DNA of 64,000 bases. Source: Phalacrocorax aristotelis. Its lineage: Eukaryota; Chordata; Aves; Suliformes; Phalacrocoracidae. A program made the position numbers and the translations under genes. The DNA is taken from assembly GCF_949628215.1 (NCBI RefSeq), contig NC_134310.1, positions 14,087,401-14,151,400 of the forward strand, given 5' to 3'. Shown one piece after another: positions 1 through 11,100 of this stretch (position 1 is its first letter; each line of letters opens with the position of its first letter). The notes under the pieces are model-generated. The model worked only from the letters and a program-made list of their open reading frames with translations, had not been told where the DNA came from and ran no database searches.

Positions 1-2760
1 ATGATGTGGGGTTGCTGAAGGTCAAAGAATAACAGGGGCCGATCACCACCACAATAGTGCACCGGCGGCAATATTTCACCAACAGAGACTCTCTGATCCC
101 CATCCATAAACTCATTCACCAACTGAGGAACCAAGGAGTCATCAGTAAGACCCACTCACCCTTTAACAGTCCCATATGGCCAGTGCGGAAGTCTAATGGA
201 GAGTGGAGTCTAACTGTAGACTATCGTGGCCTGAATGAAGTCACTCCACTGTTGAGTGTTGCTGTGCCAGACATGCTAGAACTTCAATACGAACTGGAGT
301 CAAAGGCAGCCAAGTGGTATGCCACAATTGATATTGCTAATGCATTCTTCTCCATCCCTCTGGCAGCAGAGTGCAGGCCACAGTTTGCTTTCACATGGAG
401 GGGCGTCCAGTACACCTGGAATCGACTGCCCCAGGGGTGGAAGCACAGTCCTACCATTTGCCATGGAGTGATTCAGACTGTATTGGAATAGGGAGAAGCT
501 CCAGAACACCTTCAATACATTGATGACATCATTGTGTGGGGCAACACAGTGGAAGAAGTTTTTGAGAAAGGAGAGAAAATAGAACAAAGCCTTCTGAAAG
601 AGGGTTTTGCCATAAAACAAAGTAAGGTCAAGGGACCCGCACGAGAAATCCAGTTCTTAGGAATCAAATGGCAAGATGGTCGTCGTCAGATTCCAATGGA
701 TGTGATCAACAAAATAGCAGCCATGTCTCCACCAACTAGCAAAAAGGAAACATAAGCTTCCTTGGGCGTTGTGGGTTTTCGGAGAATGCATATTCCAAAT
801 TACAGTCTGATCGTAAGCCCTCTCTATCAAGTGACCCGGAAAAAGAATGATTTCAAATGGGGCCCTGATCAACAACAAGCCTTTGAACAGATTAAACGAG
901 AAATAGCTCATGCAGTACCTCTTGGGCCAGTCCGGGCAGGACAAGATATAAAAAAATGTGCTCTACACTGCAGCCGGGGAGAATGGCCCTACCTGGAACC
1001 TCTGGCAGAAAGCGCCAGGGGAGACCCGAGGTCGACCCCTAGGGTTTTGGAGTCGGGGATACAGAGGGTCCGAAGCTGGCTATACTCCAACTGAAGAAGA
1101 GCTATTGGCAGCATATGAAGGGGTTCGAGCTGCTTCAGAAGTGGTTGGTACTGAGGCACACTTGCTCCTGGCACCCCGACTGCCAGTGCTGGGATGGATG
1201 TTCAAAGGAAATGTCCCCTCTACACACCATGCATCTGATGCTACTACACTGAATAAATGGGTTGCACTGATCACCCAGCAGGCTCGAGTAGGAAACCCCA
1301 GTCGCCCAGGAATCTTGGAAGTGATTATGGACTGGCCAGAAGGCAAAGACTTTGGAATATCACCAGAGGAGGAGGTGACACGTGCTGAAGAAGCCCCACT
1401 GTATAACACACTGCCAGAAACGGAGAAGCAGTATGCCCTGTTCACTGATGGGTCCTGTTGCCTTGTGGGAAAGCACCGGAGATGGAAGGCTGCTGTATGG
1501 AGTCCTACAAGACAACTAGCAGAAACTGCTGAAGGAGAAGGGGAATCGAGCCAGTTTGCAGAGATAAAGGCCATCCAGCTGGCCTTAGACATTGCTGAAC
1601 GGGAAAAGTGGCCAGGGCTCTATCTCTATACTGAGTCCTGGTTGTTGGCAAATGCCCTGTGGGGCTGGCTGCAGCAGTGGAAGCAAAGCAACTGGCAGCA
1701 CGTAGGCAAATCCATCTGGGCCGCCACATTGTGGCAAGATATTGTTGCCCGGGTAGAGAAACTGGTTGTAAAGGTACGTCATGTGGATGCTCACATCCCC
1801 AAGAGTCGGGCCACTGAAGAACATCGAAACAACCAGCAGGTGGATCAGGCTGCCAAGACTGAAGTGGCTGAGGTGGATCTGGACTGGCAACATAAGGGTG
1901 AACTATTTCTAGCTCGGTGGGCCCATGACACCTCAGGCCATCAAGGGAGAGATGCAACATACAGGTGGGCTCGTGATCGAGGGGTGGACTTGACCATGGA
2001 TGTTATTGCGCAGGTTATCCACGAATGTGAAACATGTGCTGCAATCAAGCAAGCGAAGCGGGTAAAGTCTCTGTGGTATAGGGGACGATGGCTGAAATAT
2101 AAATATGGGGAGGCCTGGCAAATTGACTGTATCACGCTCCCACAAAACCATCAAGGCAAGCGCCATGTGCTTACAATGGTAGAAACAACGACTGGCTGGC
2201 TGGAAACATATCCTGTCCCCCACGCCACTGCCCAGAAGACTATCCTGGGTCTTGAAAAACAAGTCCTGTGGTGACATGGCACCCCGGAGAGAATTGAGTC
2301 AGACAATGGGACTCGTTTCCTGAAATAACCTCATAGACACCTGGGCCAAAGAGTACGGCATTGAGTGGATGTATCACATCCCCTATCACGCACCAGCCTC
2401 TGGGAAAATTGAACGGTACAAAGGACTGTTAAAAACTACACTGAGAGCAATGGGGATGGAACATTCAAGCACTGGGATACACATTTAGCAAAAGCCACCT
2501 GGTTAGTCAACACGAGGGGATCTGCCAATGGAGCTGGCCCTGCCCAGTCAGAAATCCTACATACTGTGGAAGGGGATAGAGTCCCTGTAGTGCACGCAAA
2601 AAGTGTGCTGGGCAAAACAGTGTGTGTTCTTCCTGGCTCGGGCAAAGGGAAACCTATTCGTGGGATTGCTTTTGCTCGAGGACCTGGGTGCACTTGGTGG
2701 GTGATGCGGGAGGATGGAGAAATCCGATGTGTGCCTCAAGGGGATTTGATTCTTGCATGA
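1..2760 (+). pseudogene. ERVL-type pol pseudogene (element 1: RT, RNase H, integrase), 5' part outside the window
   Basis: Broken pol of a class III (ERVL-like) endogenous retrovirus. The window opens in the protease-RT linker. RT follows, with the FTW and LPQGWKHSPTICHG blocks and the YIDD catalytic box at 516-527. RNase H starts at the FTDGS motif near 1441. Integrase has an H...H and CETC zinc-binding segment (about 1924-2040), a core Asp in WQIDC near 2120 and a second Asp in ESDNG near 2300. The LPQGxxHSPTICH form of the RT motif and the lack of an env gene downstream fit ERVL rather than gammaretroviruses. Lesions seen: TAG at 489-491, TAA at 753-755, a frameshift at an A7 run near 950-957, TGA at 2272-2274, and a further frameshift near 2320. 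It ends in LTR-A. The stop at 753 and the A7 frameshift are shared with the copy at 21.5-27 kb. Confidence 0.9.
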
Positions 2761-3180
2761 AAACAGCCCATGAACTGAATGGCACAATGCAAACTGCTCT
2801 ATAATATTGTGTGTCACCTCTGTGTTGTATCAATGATATCAGAGTACGATCCTCCCAAACTTATGGAAGATAAACTGTGAAACAAGCCGTGCAGCAGTGA
2901 TGGAATGATGACTGACTCGGTATGCAGCAACCCAATGCCACACACACTACCTCTCCCACCCTGAAAGCCATATACAGCAGATGGAGCCCAGAGTCATGGA
3001 CTGAGTGAACTCAGTGGACATTTTCATGGACATTTTACAGGGAAGGTCCATGAACTAAGGGAATGATGTCTGTGTATTATGTTAAAGGATGGGAAGGGGA
3101 GGGGTGGTGACTGGTACGGTTGTATTGGATGTTATGGGACCTGGGCATGGTGTAAATGGTATGGAATAAGGGGTGGAGAA
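2761..3180 (+). other. ERVL 3' untranslated stretch with polypurine tracts (element 1)
   Basis: Stretch between the integrase end and LTR-A. It has no env reading frame. It contains purine-rich runs at about 3087-3106 and directly before the LTR (about 3168-3180), where a plus-strand primer is expected. Matching sequence precedes the LTR at 46562 and, inverted, follows the LTR that ends at 21525. Confidence 0.75.
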
Positions 3181-3683
3181 TGTGCTGGTTTTGGCTGAGA
3201 AGGGGTTAATTCTCCTCACTGTGGGTGTCGGCTACCTTTCCAGCTTCCCACTTGCTCTGCTGCGTTACTGAGGGGGGGGTGGTGGTGTGGCTGGGAGGGG
3301 CAGGGCCATGGTGGGGGCAGCTGACCCCGACTGGCCAATGGCATGTTCATTCCATACCATGTGACACCATGACCAGTATATTGAGGAGGGCAGTTTGCAG
3401 CTCAGGAGCGGCATGGCGTTGGGTCAGCGGGCAGCTACATCATGTGCGGTTTGTTTCGGTGGTTGGTTCCCCCTCTCCCCTCCCTTCCCCCCTCCCCCGG
3501 GGCTTTGCGCCTCTCATTGTTCTCCTTCCCATTGCATTTCTGTTGTTGTTTCTTTTGATTTTAGTTATTAAACTGTTCTTATCCCAACCCACGAGCGTTA
3601 CCCTTCTGATTCTCTCCCCCATCTACCGGTGGGGGAGTGAGCGAGTGACTGTGTGGGGCTGAGCTGCCGGCTAGACCATGACA
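3181..3683 (+). repeat. LTR-A, 3' LTR of element 1
   Basis: A 503-bp LTR that begins TGTGCTGG and ends CATGACA. It matches three other copies here (20982-21486, 37490-37985, 46562-47051). An ATTAAA-type poly(A) signal lies in the R region (TTATTAAACTG). The sequence directly to its right is protease antisense of another ERVL provirus, so element 1 sits inside element 2. GATGG at 3684-3688 is the probable right target duplication; the left copy would be outside the window. Confidence 0.88.
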
Positions 3684-3849
3684 GATGGTATGAGGGTGCG
3701 CTGTGTGCCGGTGTCCACTAAAGCTTTATACTCCTGTGTGTTGGATGTGCCAGGCCATCGGATCCACACAGTCTGGTGAACCTGGTTGTCCCTTTCCTCC
3801 ACCTGGCTTGAGGAAGAGCCTTTCTAGTCCTTATCACAGTGTTCGCAAC

Positions 3850-4418
3850 TGTCACGGTTTTAGCTGGGATAGATTTAATTTTCTTCACTGCAGCTGGCAT
3901 AGTGCTGTGCTTTGGACTTGGTATGAAAACAGTGCTGATAACACACAGATATTTTAGTCGTTGCTGGGTAGTGCTTGTAGTAGTCAAGGACTCTTCCAGC
4001 TTCCCATGCTCTGCCAGGTGCACAAGAACCAGGAGGGGAGGGGGCACAGCTAAGAGAGTGGATTCAATCTGGCCAAAGGGATATTCCGTATCATGTAACG
4101 TCATGCCCAGTATGTTAACTGGGAGGAGCTGCCCGGGGGGAGGCAGGCAGCAATCACGGCTCGGGGACCAGTAGCGTCGGTCAGCGGGTGGTGAGCGGTT
4201 GTATCGTTTGTGCTTCTGGCTGTTCTCCCTTTTTCCCTACTCCTTTTCATTATATTATCATTATTGTTATTAGTATCATTATTATTTTATTCTAATTATT
4301 AAACTGTTCTTATCTCAACCTTTGGCCCTCCAGATTCTCTACCCCATCCCACAGGGTTGGGGGGAGTGAGCGAGTGTCTGCGTGGTGTTTAGTTGCTGAC
4401 TGGAGCTGAACCACAACA
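3850..4418 (+). mobile_element. Solo LTR-B inserted in element 2
   Basis: Runs from TGTCACGG to CCACAACA. It is flanked by a perfect 5-bp duplication GCAAC at 3845-3849 and 4419-4423. The ERVL antisense sequence resumes directly after the duplication, so this LTR is younger than element 2. It contains a TTA/ATC-rich microsatellite (about 4250-4300) just before the ATTAAA-type poly(A) signal, as in every LTR-B copy here. Confidence 0.93.
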
Positions 4419-6420
4419 GCAACTCACTTCCTGTAAATGTGAATCAAGAGTCTCTGTATTAAGCTCAGAAATAAAATCAGTGCTTCTACTTCTCTGTCTG
4501 GGGAACTACTTCCTGGAAAGTGGAGCACGAATTTTCCTTGCAGCTCATTTACTCATGCCTCTAGGGTTGAGGTAGGCTTGCCATCCCACCTCCTCATGTC
4601 CTCTCCATGGTCACGCAGGTAAAACCATAGGCTGCACCATTGTGTGTATTCTTTTTGAGCAGAGGGATGCTTACTCCTAACGGCTCAGATAATGTTCCAT
4701 ACAGGTGGGGAGTAGGACATATCTTCTTTGAGCTGCTGAATCTTCTGGGGCAGTTTTTCCACAGCTGAGACGAAGGAGGAAGAAATATTTGCTTCATAAT
4801 CCTAGAGTTTATCAGTCACATTCGCCACTGTTGGTGCCTCATCCCCTTTCCAGGACATTACTGCCAATGAGTTTGCATACGAGGATGGTGTGCTCTTGTA
4901 CAAACTTCCGCCACATGGGTCATGTGCGTTGGGCTTCATCTGGATCTTTAAGTGACTGTTGATCGTCTAGGTCACTATAAATCACCTCAAGTATGGCTAA
5001 TTCCCTCAGGTACTGGATACCTTCCTGCATGGTGGTCCATTTTCCTGAGCAATACATAACATTTTCCTTGAAGGGATACCTTCCTTTCACACCGGACAGG
5101 AGTCGCCTCCAGAGGCTGAGGGCTTGTGCCCCTTTTCCAACTGCCTTGTCAATGCCCCCTTCCCTAGAAAGGGATCTCAGTTGTTTGGCTTCCTTCCCCT
5201 CTAATTCCAGGCTACTGGCTCAATTATCCCAGTATCGGAACAGCCAGGTGATAACATGCTCACCTGAATGGCGGGCGAAATCTTTTCGCATGTCCGCCAA
5301 CTCACTCAAGGATAGGGATCAGTTAGTTTCCGTTTCTTGTACAAGTTCTTCCTCTTCCTCCTCCTCTCATCGTGATGGCCCTGCTTTCTCATCAACTCTT
5401 TCTAAATGAGTTGACTTTCTCTTCCAGGATTTCTTCTTGTGTGTAGGGGTGACTGATACTGGCACAGGTTCATCCTCTGATTCAGCTGCAGTGCATGTCG
5501 TGGGGGTTTGAGTGACCGCAGTGCTTGCTGCAGGGTTTGGAATGGCTGCAATGGCTGTCGCTAGAGTTGGAGTGGCCGTGGTATGTGTCTCCAGAGTTGG
5601 AGAGGCCACGGTATGTGTCACCGGAGCTGGAATAGACTTGATGCCTGTTGTTTTCCTTTTCTTTGTCTTGTTACGTTCAGAGACTTTCTCTTCCCCTTGG
5701 GGGTACTGAAGAGTGGTAAACAGGGCTCAGCAGGCATGGGCCAGGCCTCAGCATGTTGCAGTTATCTGTGTCTCTCTGGAGTTGCCAGGGTGACAACATA
5801 CTTCCTCCAAATACTCTACTAATTTTTCAGGATTCTGCACTTGTTCAGGGGTGAAGTCCCACGTCACGGGGGGTGCCCACCGTCTTAGGCATTTGCCCAT
5901 ACTATCCCACATACCCTGCCATGCATAGCTATCCAGCCTTGGGGCAGATCTCTGGATGATATTCTTAAATTGCTTATTAACCTTAGACAGAGCTGAAATG
6001 GTCTGCCACAGCAATACCAACAGATGTATCTTAACTACCCAAAGATGTTAAAGATACTGAAAACTTGTTGTAATGAAGGAGGAGACATTATATAAGATGG
6101 TAGCTAAGGTGCCATTGTGTATTTCCTCCATAAAAGAACTCTCAGAGGAGGAGGTATAATGGCTAATTGTATCCATGAGGTGGTACCCGACATACAGTAA
6201 CAGCTTCAATATAAACTTCAAATACCAAATAAAAGTCAAGGCCAATGTTTTAAAAAACAACTCTCCCAGGGAAAACATTACTAATCACTGCAGAGCAGAC
6301 CACAAAAACCAACACGAGTCTTTAACAAACACAGCAAGTACAAGACCAGAGCAGATAAACTAATATTGAAAACAGAGTCTATGCTGTGACCAGCAACTGT
6401 TATTATCTCAAACCCTTCCT

Positions 6421-6438
6421 GCCCCACGTTGGGCGCCA
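6421..6438 (-). promoter_or_regulatory. Primer binding site, tRNA-Lys(1,2) type (element 2)
   Basis: On the minus strand this reads TGGCGCCCAACGTGGGGC, the standard 18-base complement of the 3' end of tRNA-Lys(1,2). It lies 8 bases inside the LTR at 6447. Confidence 0.9.
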
Positions 6439-6446
6439 AAAAGTAC

Positions 6447-6982
6447 TGTCTTGGTTTAGCCCCAGTCAGCAACTAAACACCATGCACCTGCTTGCTCACT
6501 CCGCCCACCCCAGTGGGATGGGGGAGAGAATTGGAAGAGCAAAAGCAAGAAAACTTGTGGGTTGAGATAAGAACAGTATAACTACTAAAAAAAATATAGT
6601 ACTGATAATAATAATGATGATTATGATAAAATAAAAAATACCACCCACAAACGATACAACCGCTCACCACCCGCTGACTGACGCTGCCTGCCCCCTGTCC
6701 AGCTCCTCCCAATTAATATACTGGGCATGACGTCATGTGATATGGGATAGCCCTTTGGCCAGTTTGGATCAGATCTCTTAGCTGTGCCCCCTCACCTCCT
6801 GGCTTCTTGTGCACCCAGCAGAGCATGAGAGGCTGGAAAAGTCCTTGACTAGTAAAAGTGCTACCTAGTAACAACTAAAACATCAGTGTGTTATCAACAT
6901 TATTTTCATACTATGTCCAAAACACAGCACTATACCAGCTATGGTGAAGAAAATAAATTATATCCCAGCTAAAACCATGACA
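6447..6982 (-). repeat. LTR-B, 5' LTR of element 2
   Basis: On the + strand it runs from TGTCTTGG to CCATGACA, the inverted form of LTR-B, and directly adjoins the primer site. This places a B-type LTR on a gag-pro backbone that carries A-type LTRs in other copies here. Confidence 0.9.
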
Positions 6983-7600
6983 ATCATTTAAAGAAATCCA
7001 GAATACATTGGTTTTAAGTGTTGCGTCAATATAGATTGTTACTGTTTGATATCAAGAATACAGGATTTCAGATTTCAATAATAGCTCTGAACCAAAGGTT
7101 CTTCAGTACTTCAAACAGCTGTTCCCATTTATTGTCATAATTTGGACCAGGTTCTTCAAACTGAAGTCTCAGCATTTTTGAGGACGTATTTGAAAGGGCT
7201 TTTGAACAGCTCAAAATGGTTTAACATTTCTAAGAAGCCCTTTCAGTGCATCCACCCAATTAAGTAGGATTTTGTGACCATGGTTCAAAGCCATACCCTA
7301 CCTGGAGACCTTGTTGAACCCTTGTACAAGACATCTGAGAAGCCATTAACTTGGCACACTATTTATCATGCCAACAGGAGAAGGAATAAGAGATTAAATT
7401 TGGTTTTTACCAAATAAGCCTCAAATATGAAGGTTTTCTCATTATCTTCACATGTGCATTTCACTTTCCAGACAAGACAGGTTGTCCTGACCCATTCTGA
7501 GGGGCAGGGATGGAGTAAAGGAGAGACCACGCACCTCCTCCCTTTGGGTACCATCCACATGGTACAGAGTAGCCCAGAGACAAGGCTACCAAATGGGAAC
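6983..7600. other. Upstream flank of SCAMP1, no gene seen
   Basis: Ordinary AT-rich sequence between the element 2 LTR and the CpG-rich promoter. I see no reading frame of interest and no repeat I can name. Confidence 0.6.
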
Positions 7601-8052
7601 TGCCCTGGCCGAGCCAGTGGCTCGGATATGGCCAGTCAAGTACCGCTCTCTGAGGGGAGACACCCTTCTTTCCGCGCCCCCTCCCCGCCCGCCATTAGCA
7701 GCATACCCCCCCCCCCGGTTGCCGCGCTAGATATGCCATAGGCGGGAAGCCCTGGCCCTTCCCCCAGCTCCGGGCTAGTGCTCATAAGCGAGAGCAGCGA
7801 GAAAGAATCCTTCATTACCCCCCAATCAGCTCAGCTAGCACAGCAAGAGCGACAAGTGTTCCTCTCACAGTCCACTCTCTCGCGAATAGGCTTTTCTAAG
7901 CCGTACTTCCTCCCTACCCACTCCAGAAATGTGTGCTCCTTCTCTCTTTCAGGGTTGTTCCGCCCGGTAGCTTCAGTTCCGGGGCAGCCATTTTGGGAGG
8001 TTGGTGCGCCGTGGCTGGTGATAGCGACGGGGAGCAATTTGCGAGCCGGCGA

Positions 8053-8070
8053 ATGTGTGGGGTGTTGTAG
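8053..8070 (+). other. Possible short upstream reading frame in the SCAMP1 leader
   Basis: ATG TGT GGG GTG TTG TAG, five codons and a stop, 42 bases before the SCAMP1 start. It matters only if transcription starts upstream of 8053. The SCAMP1 start itself has a weak context (C at -3, T at +4). Confidence 0.35.
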
Positions 8071-8112
8071 GGGAAGAGTTGTTGTCTACTAATCATAGTG
8101 TTTGCCTGCCCC

Positions 8113-8169
8113 ATGTCGGACTTCGACAGCAACCCTTTTGCCCATCCGGACCTCAACAACCCCTTCAAG
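8113..8169 (+). CDS. SCAMP1: SCAMP1 exon 1 (coding part)
   Basis: Start of secretory carrier membrane protein 1, a four-span membrane protein of post-Golgi recycling vesicles and endosomes. This exon encodes 19 residues beginning MSDFDSNPFAHPDLNNPFK and holds two NPF motifs, which in this family bind EH-domain endocytic proteins. It ends at a GTGAGG donor at 8170, phase 0. The five exons found (8113-8169, 31682-31759, 56803-56901, 57785-57896, 61159-61287) join in frame to 158 codons plus one base, with no stop. The remainder, about half of the roughly 338-residue protein (membrane spans and C-terminal tail), lies right of the window. Residue 11 is His where I recall Asp in mammalian SCAMP1. 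Confidence 0.96.
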
Positions 8170-11100
8170 GTGAGGCTGTGGTTGGTGTGGTGCTGCGAGC
8201 CTTTCTCAGTACTGCGGCGGGGGCAGAGCGAGCTGCGCAGAGCTGTGGGTGTCCGGGGAAGGGGCACTGGCCCCGCTGCCTGTGTGTGGGTGTTTCTAGC
8301 CGTGGGAAGTGGAGGAGGACCAGCACTGTGGGGTAGCACTGGTCTTGGGGGGGCTGGGGGGCGCTGATCGGCAGCGCCGGAGGCGCTTGCCTTCCGCGGG
8401 GCTTGGGGCATGATGGCTTGGGGGGGGGCTTGTAGGGTAAGCAGCGCTTTTAGAAGCCTTAGGAACGGGCGCAGCTGTTTCACAAGTTCAGGTTTCTGTG
8501 TTTTGTCTTGCCTTCTGTTGCTAAAATAACACAAATTGCGGTTTAGGTGCATTATTTTGAAGGAAAAAAAAGTCTTGATTTTGGTGGTAACTTAGTGTGC
8601 GTGTGTGTAATGCTACAACACTTTTTCTTCCATTTGACTGACCCAGATAGCTAAGTTTAGTGAATTTACCCCCTTTTTCCTTTCTTGCCCCCTCCCAGCC
8701 CCCATCAAGTTTACTTGCTTCTTTACATTATTTCTGAAGCATGCAGGGTGCTGATGGCTAGGCATAGGTTCTACTCTGCATCTCAAAATGCTGTGTTGTA
8801 ATGTATTCTAAAGCTTTTAGCTTTTGCACTACTGACCTGTCATATAGCTGAGACTTGTTTTTTTTACCTGATGTTCTAGCTTCAGCTGTCAAGATGAGCT
8901 GACCTCCTTGGATGCTTCTCCTCCTTATCTGTTCTTTCTTTGCTATTTGAATCCAGCTCAACTAATTTCTTGAGCTACTTTAATAATCTTACCGAATTTT
9001 TTTTGTGCCTCACTTATTTCATGCTGACACTAAAACACGCGCATACTATATGGTAGTGAGTTTAGGATGTCAGCTGGAATAACTAAGCCTTTTAAAAATT
9101 GAGCTGTCACACTTCAAACATACTTTTGCGCAGGTAGCTGTTGGAAGCATAGTGTTACTGACACTTATTCACTGAAGTCTGTCTGAATCAGTTTAGTTTT
9201 TATGGTCATAAAATTTAGTAAAGTGTATTCTTTAGGCTAGTCACTGTGCTTTTTCTTTGTTTTACACAGTGCAATGACCTTCTAGATGAATGGCAGCCCT
9301 GGCATTGAGGTTGCCACCAACAATAGTTTGGACTGGCACTGATGGCAGTGAGCACTGTTCTTTTAAATACCTTTTGGCACCAAGTACTGAAAAGGTGTCA
9401 TTGTTCTATAATATGTCTTCAGCAACAAAAGTATGTGATGCTTTTATTTGCTTTTTGTAATAGTGGTGAAAATAACATATAGCAAAATTTACTTTGTATA
9501 GATACCTAGAGTAGTTAGGGGTATTGGAAGCAGTATAGTTGCCCCTGTGTGGCTCATCAGCCCAGGTAACTTGTCCTATGTAGTGTTTCTGTGACCTAAG
9601 CTAGGGACCTACCTCAACCATATTACAGTTTGAAGACATTGCTTAAAGTGCAATAGTTGATTCCAATTTCTTATCAGGGAAAGACTTCTATTGTACCTGT
9701 CAGGCAAAAATCCACGCTCTAATCATCTGCAATGCATCATGATAAAAGGACTCTATAACAACATCTCTGTAACTTGAAGTTCACTGTTAAACGTGGTTCT
9801 GGATTTCTTTTACTTGTAGAAGTTGTTTTAGGAAAGCTGTATGCTTTTCCTTTTTTTTTGGAAGCCTTTTTTTACTTCTTTTGATCTCTGTTGACTTCTG
9901 TCTTGTCCCACTGCCCACAAAAGGTAATCTTGTGTACCTTTACTCATCCACACGTTTACTTGAAGGGGTAGAAGGCCTCTTCAAGTAAGGCGAATAACAA
10001 GGCCAACCTTGATTGTCATGCTATTGGCATAACAGCTTTGAAATAAGTGGGTATTAATGTGTCTGCATTTCAGTTTTGTTTGACTATGTGTTTTAAAATA
10101 CTTGATACATAAAACCAGTATTTCCAGATGAACCCTGACAACCTGTCATTTTGTCTGAACACCTTATTCAAATGTAATAATATTTTAACTCATGCTTGAT
10201 AATTTTATGTATAATGAGATCAGTTATTTTCCTTACCTTTGAAGCCACTTCCTGTGCTTGCGTAAAATCTCAAACTGCTATGGCAGAGAAAGGAGAGGGG
10301 GGCATCACATGAAAAAGTTATTGTGAAGGTCTAAAGATAGAGCCTGCTTTTTAAAAAAATATTTTGGTTTTACTAATTGTTTGTGATCTACTTGTGAGGT
10401 TTGCTGTGACTATTCTCATGCCTTTTATTAAAAAGATCCCATCAGAGATTCTTACTTGATGTTAAATCAAAAAATATTTTTTCTGGGAAGATAAAGGTAA
10501 AGCAGAAACATCTATTTTGGGTAGTTAATAATTTTGGAAATCTAAAATTAAATTATGTTTCTGTTTTGCTGTCTCCTGGAAGTAAAGGAATTCAGTATGT
10601 AAAATAGGATTTCTTGTTTCAAGTATTTGCTTGCTTAGATTGATCATAAAATCTTGATTTTGAGATGTTGGCTACTTAACCTCTGGTTTTTTTTTTAATG
10701 TGGTACTCTCCTTTTTTTTTTTTTTTTTTAAAAAAAAACAGACCCCAAACCAACCCCCATCCTAAACTGAACCCAAAGGCTGATATGCTTTTGAAGTCAT
10801 AGTATTCCTCTGTTAAATAGCTGTCCTCTGGATGCTGTACCAACCAAACCAAGATGTATTTTGGTTTGAAAGACGAGAGGTAATGAAACAAACAGATAAG
10901 TAATGAGATCAAAAGCTTTTTAACTTTAAAATGTTAAAGTTGTCCAGAAGAAAATGCATCCATGTACCATTAAAATGAAGACATGATAATCCTGCTATAA
11001 TTGCTTGTAGTAGCATTGTGAAGAAATATGCATTTGGTGTAACCTCAAGTATCATAGATGGCAGCAGGCTAATAATGAAAGCTTGCTTTTTTTTTTTTTT

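Larger units (their letters stand above)
3684..6446 (-). pseudogene. Element 2: minus-strand ERVL gag-pro remnant, split by a solo LTR
   Basis: Read on the minus strand, this is the 5' half of an ERVL provirus. From its LTR downward come the primer site, then gag (open pieces at 6278-6048, 6020-5748, 5621-5367 and 4797-4594), then the start of protease with the same DPQEYKALVDTG context as the copy at 25.1 kb (here near 3830-3690). The protease is cut off by element 1. A solo LTR-B interrupts it at 3850-4418. The gag pieces align in order with 25.2-26.9 kb but carry many stops and frameshifts. The N-terminal gag part is hydrophobic, as in the other copies. The rest of pol is presumably left of the window. 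Confidence 0.85.
7600..8450 (+). promoter_or_regulatory. SCAMP1: CpG-rich promoter region of SCAMP1
   Basis: A sharp rise in G+C and CpG surrounds exon 1, unlike the AT-rich flanks. There is no clear TATA box, as is usual for housekeeping genes. A GCCATTTTGGGAGG stretch at about 7988-8001 fits a YY1-type site, and TTCCGG near 7976-7981 fits an ETS core. Both are common near start sites of TATA-less genes. A C11 run lies at 7706-7716. The exact transcription start cannot be read from the sequence. Confidence 0.75.

Noticed and set aside
950..957. Programmed ribosomal frameshift at the A7 run in ERVL pol
   Set aside because: The shift needed is +1, not -1, it lies inside the RT-RNase H connection rather than at a gene border, and a shared TAA stop lies just upstream.
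3225..3662. A 145-codon frame in LTR-A, also seen in the copies at 21026 and 46554
   Set aside because: It lies across U3-R-U5 of the LTR, is not kept in frame between copies and has low-complexity content.
5367..5621. A Thr/Ala-rich frame that looks like low-complexity protein
   Set aside because: It aligns in position with the variable part of ERVL gag on the minus strand and belongs to element 2.
7914..8552. Open frame of 212 codons on the minus strand across the SCAMP1 promoter
   Set aside because: It lies in a CpG island where long chance frames are common, runs antisense through exon 1 and has no recognisable domain.
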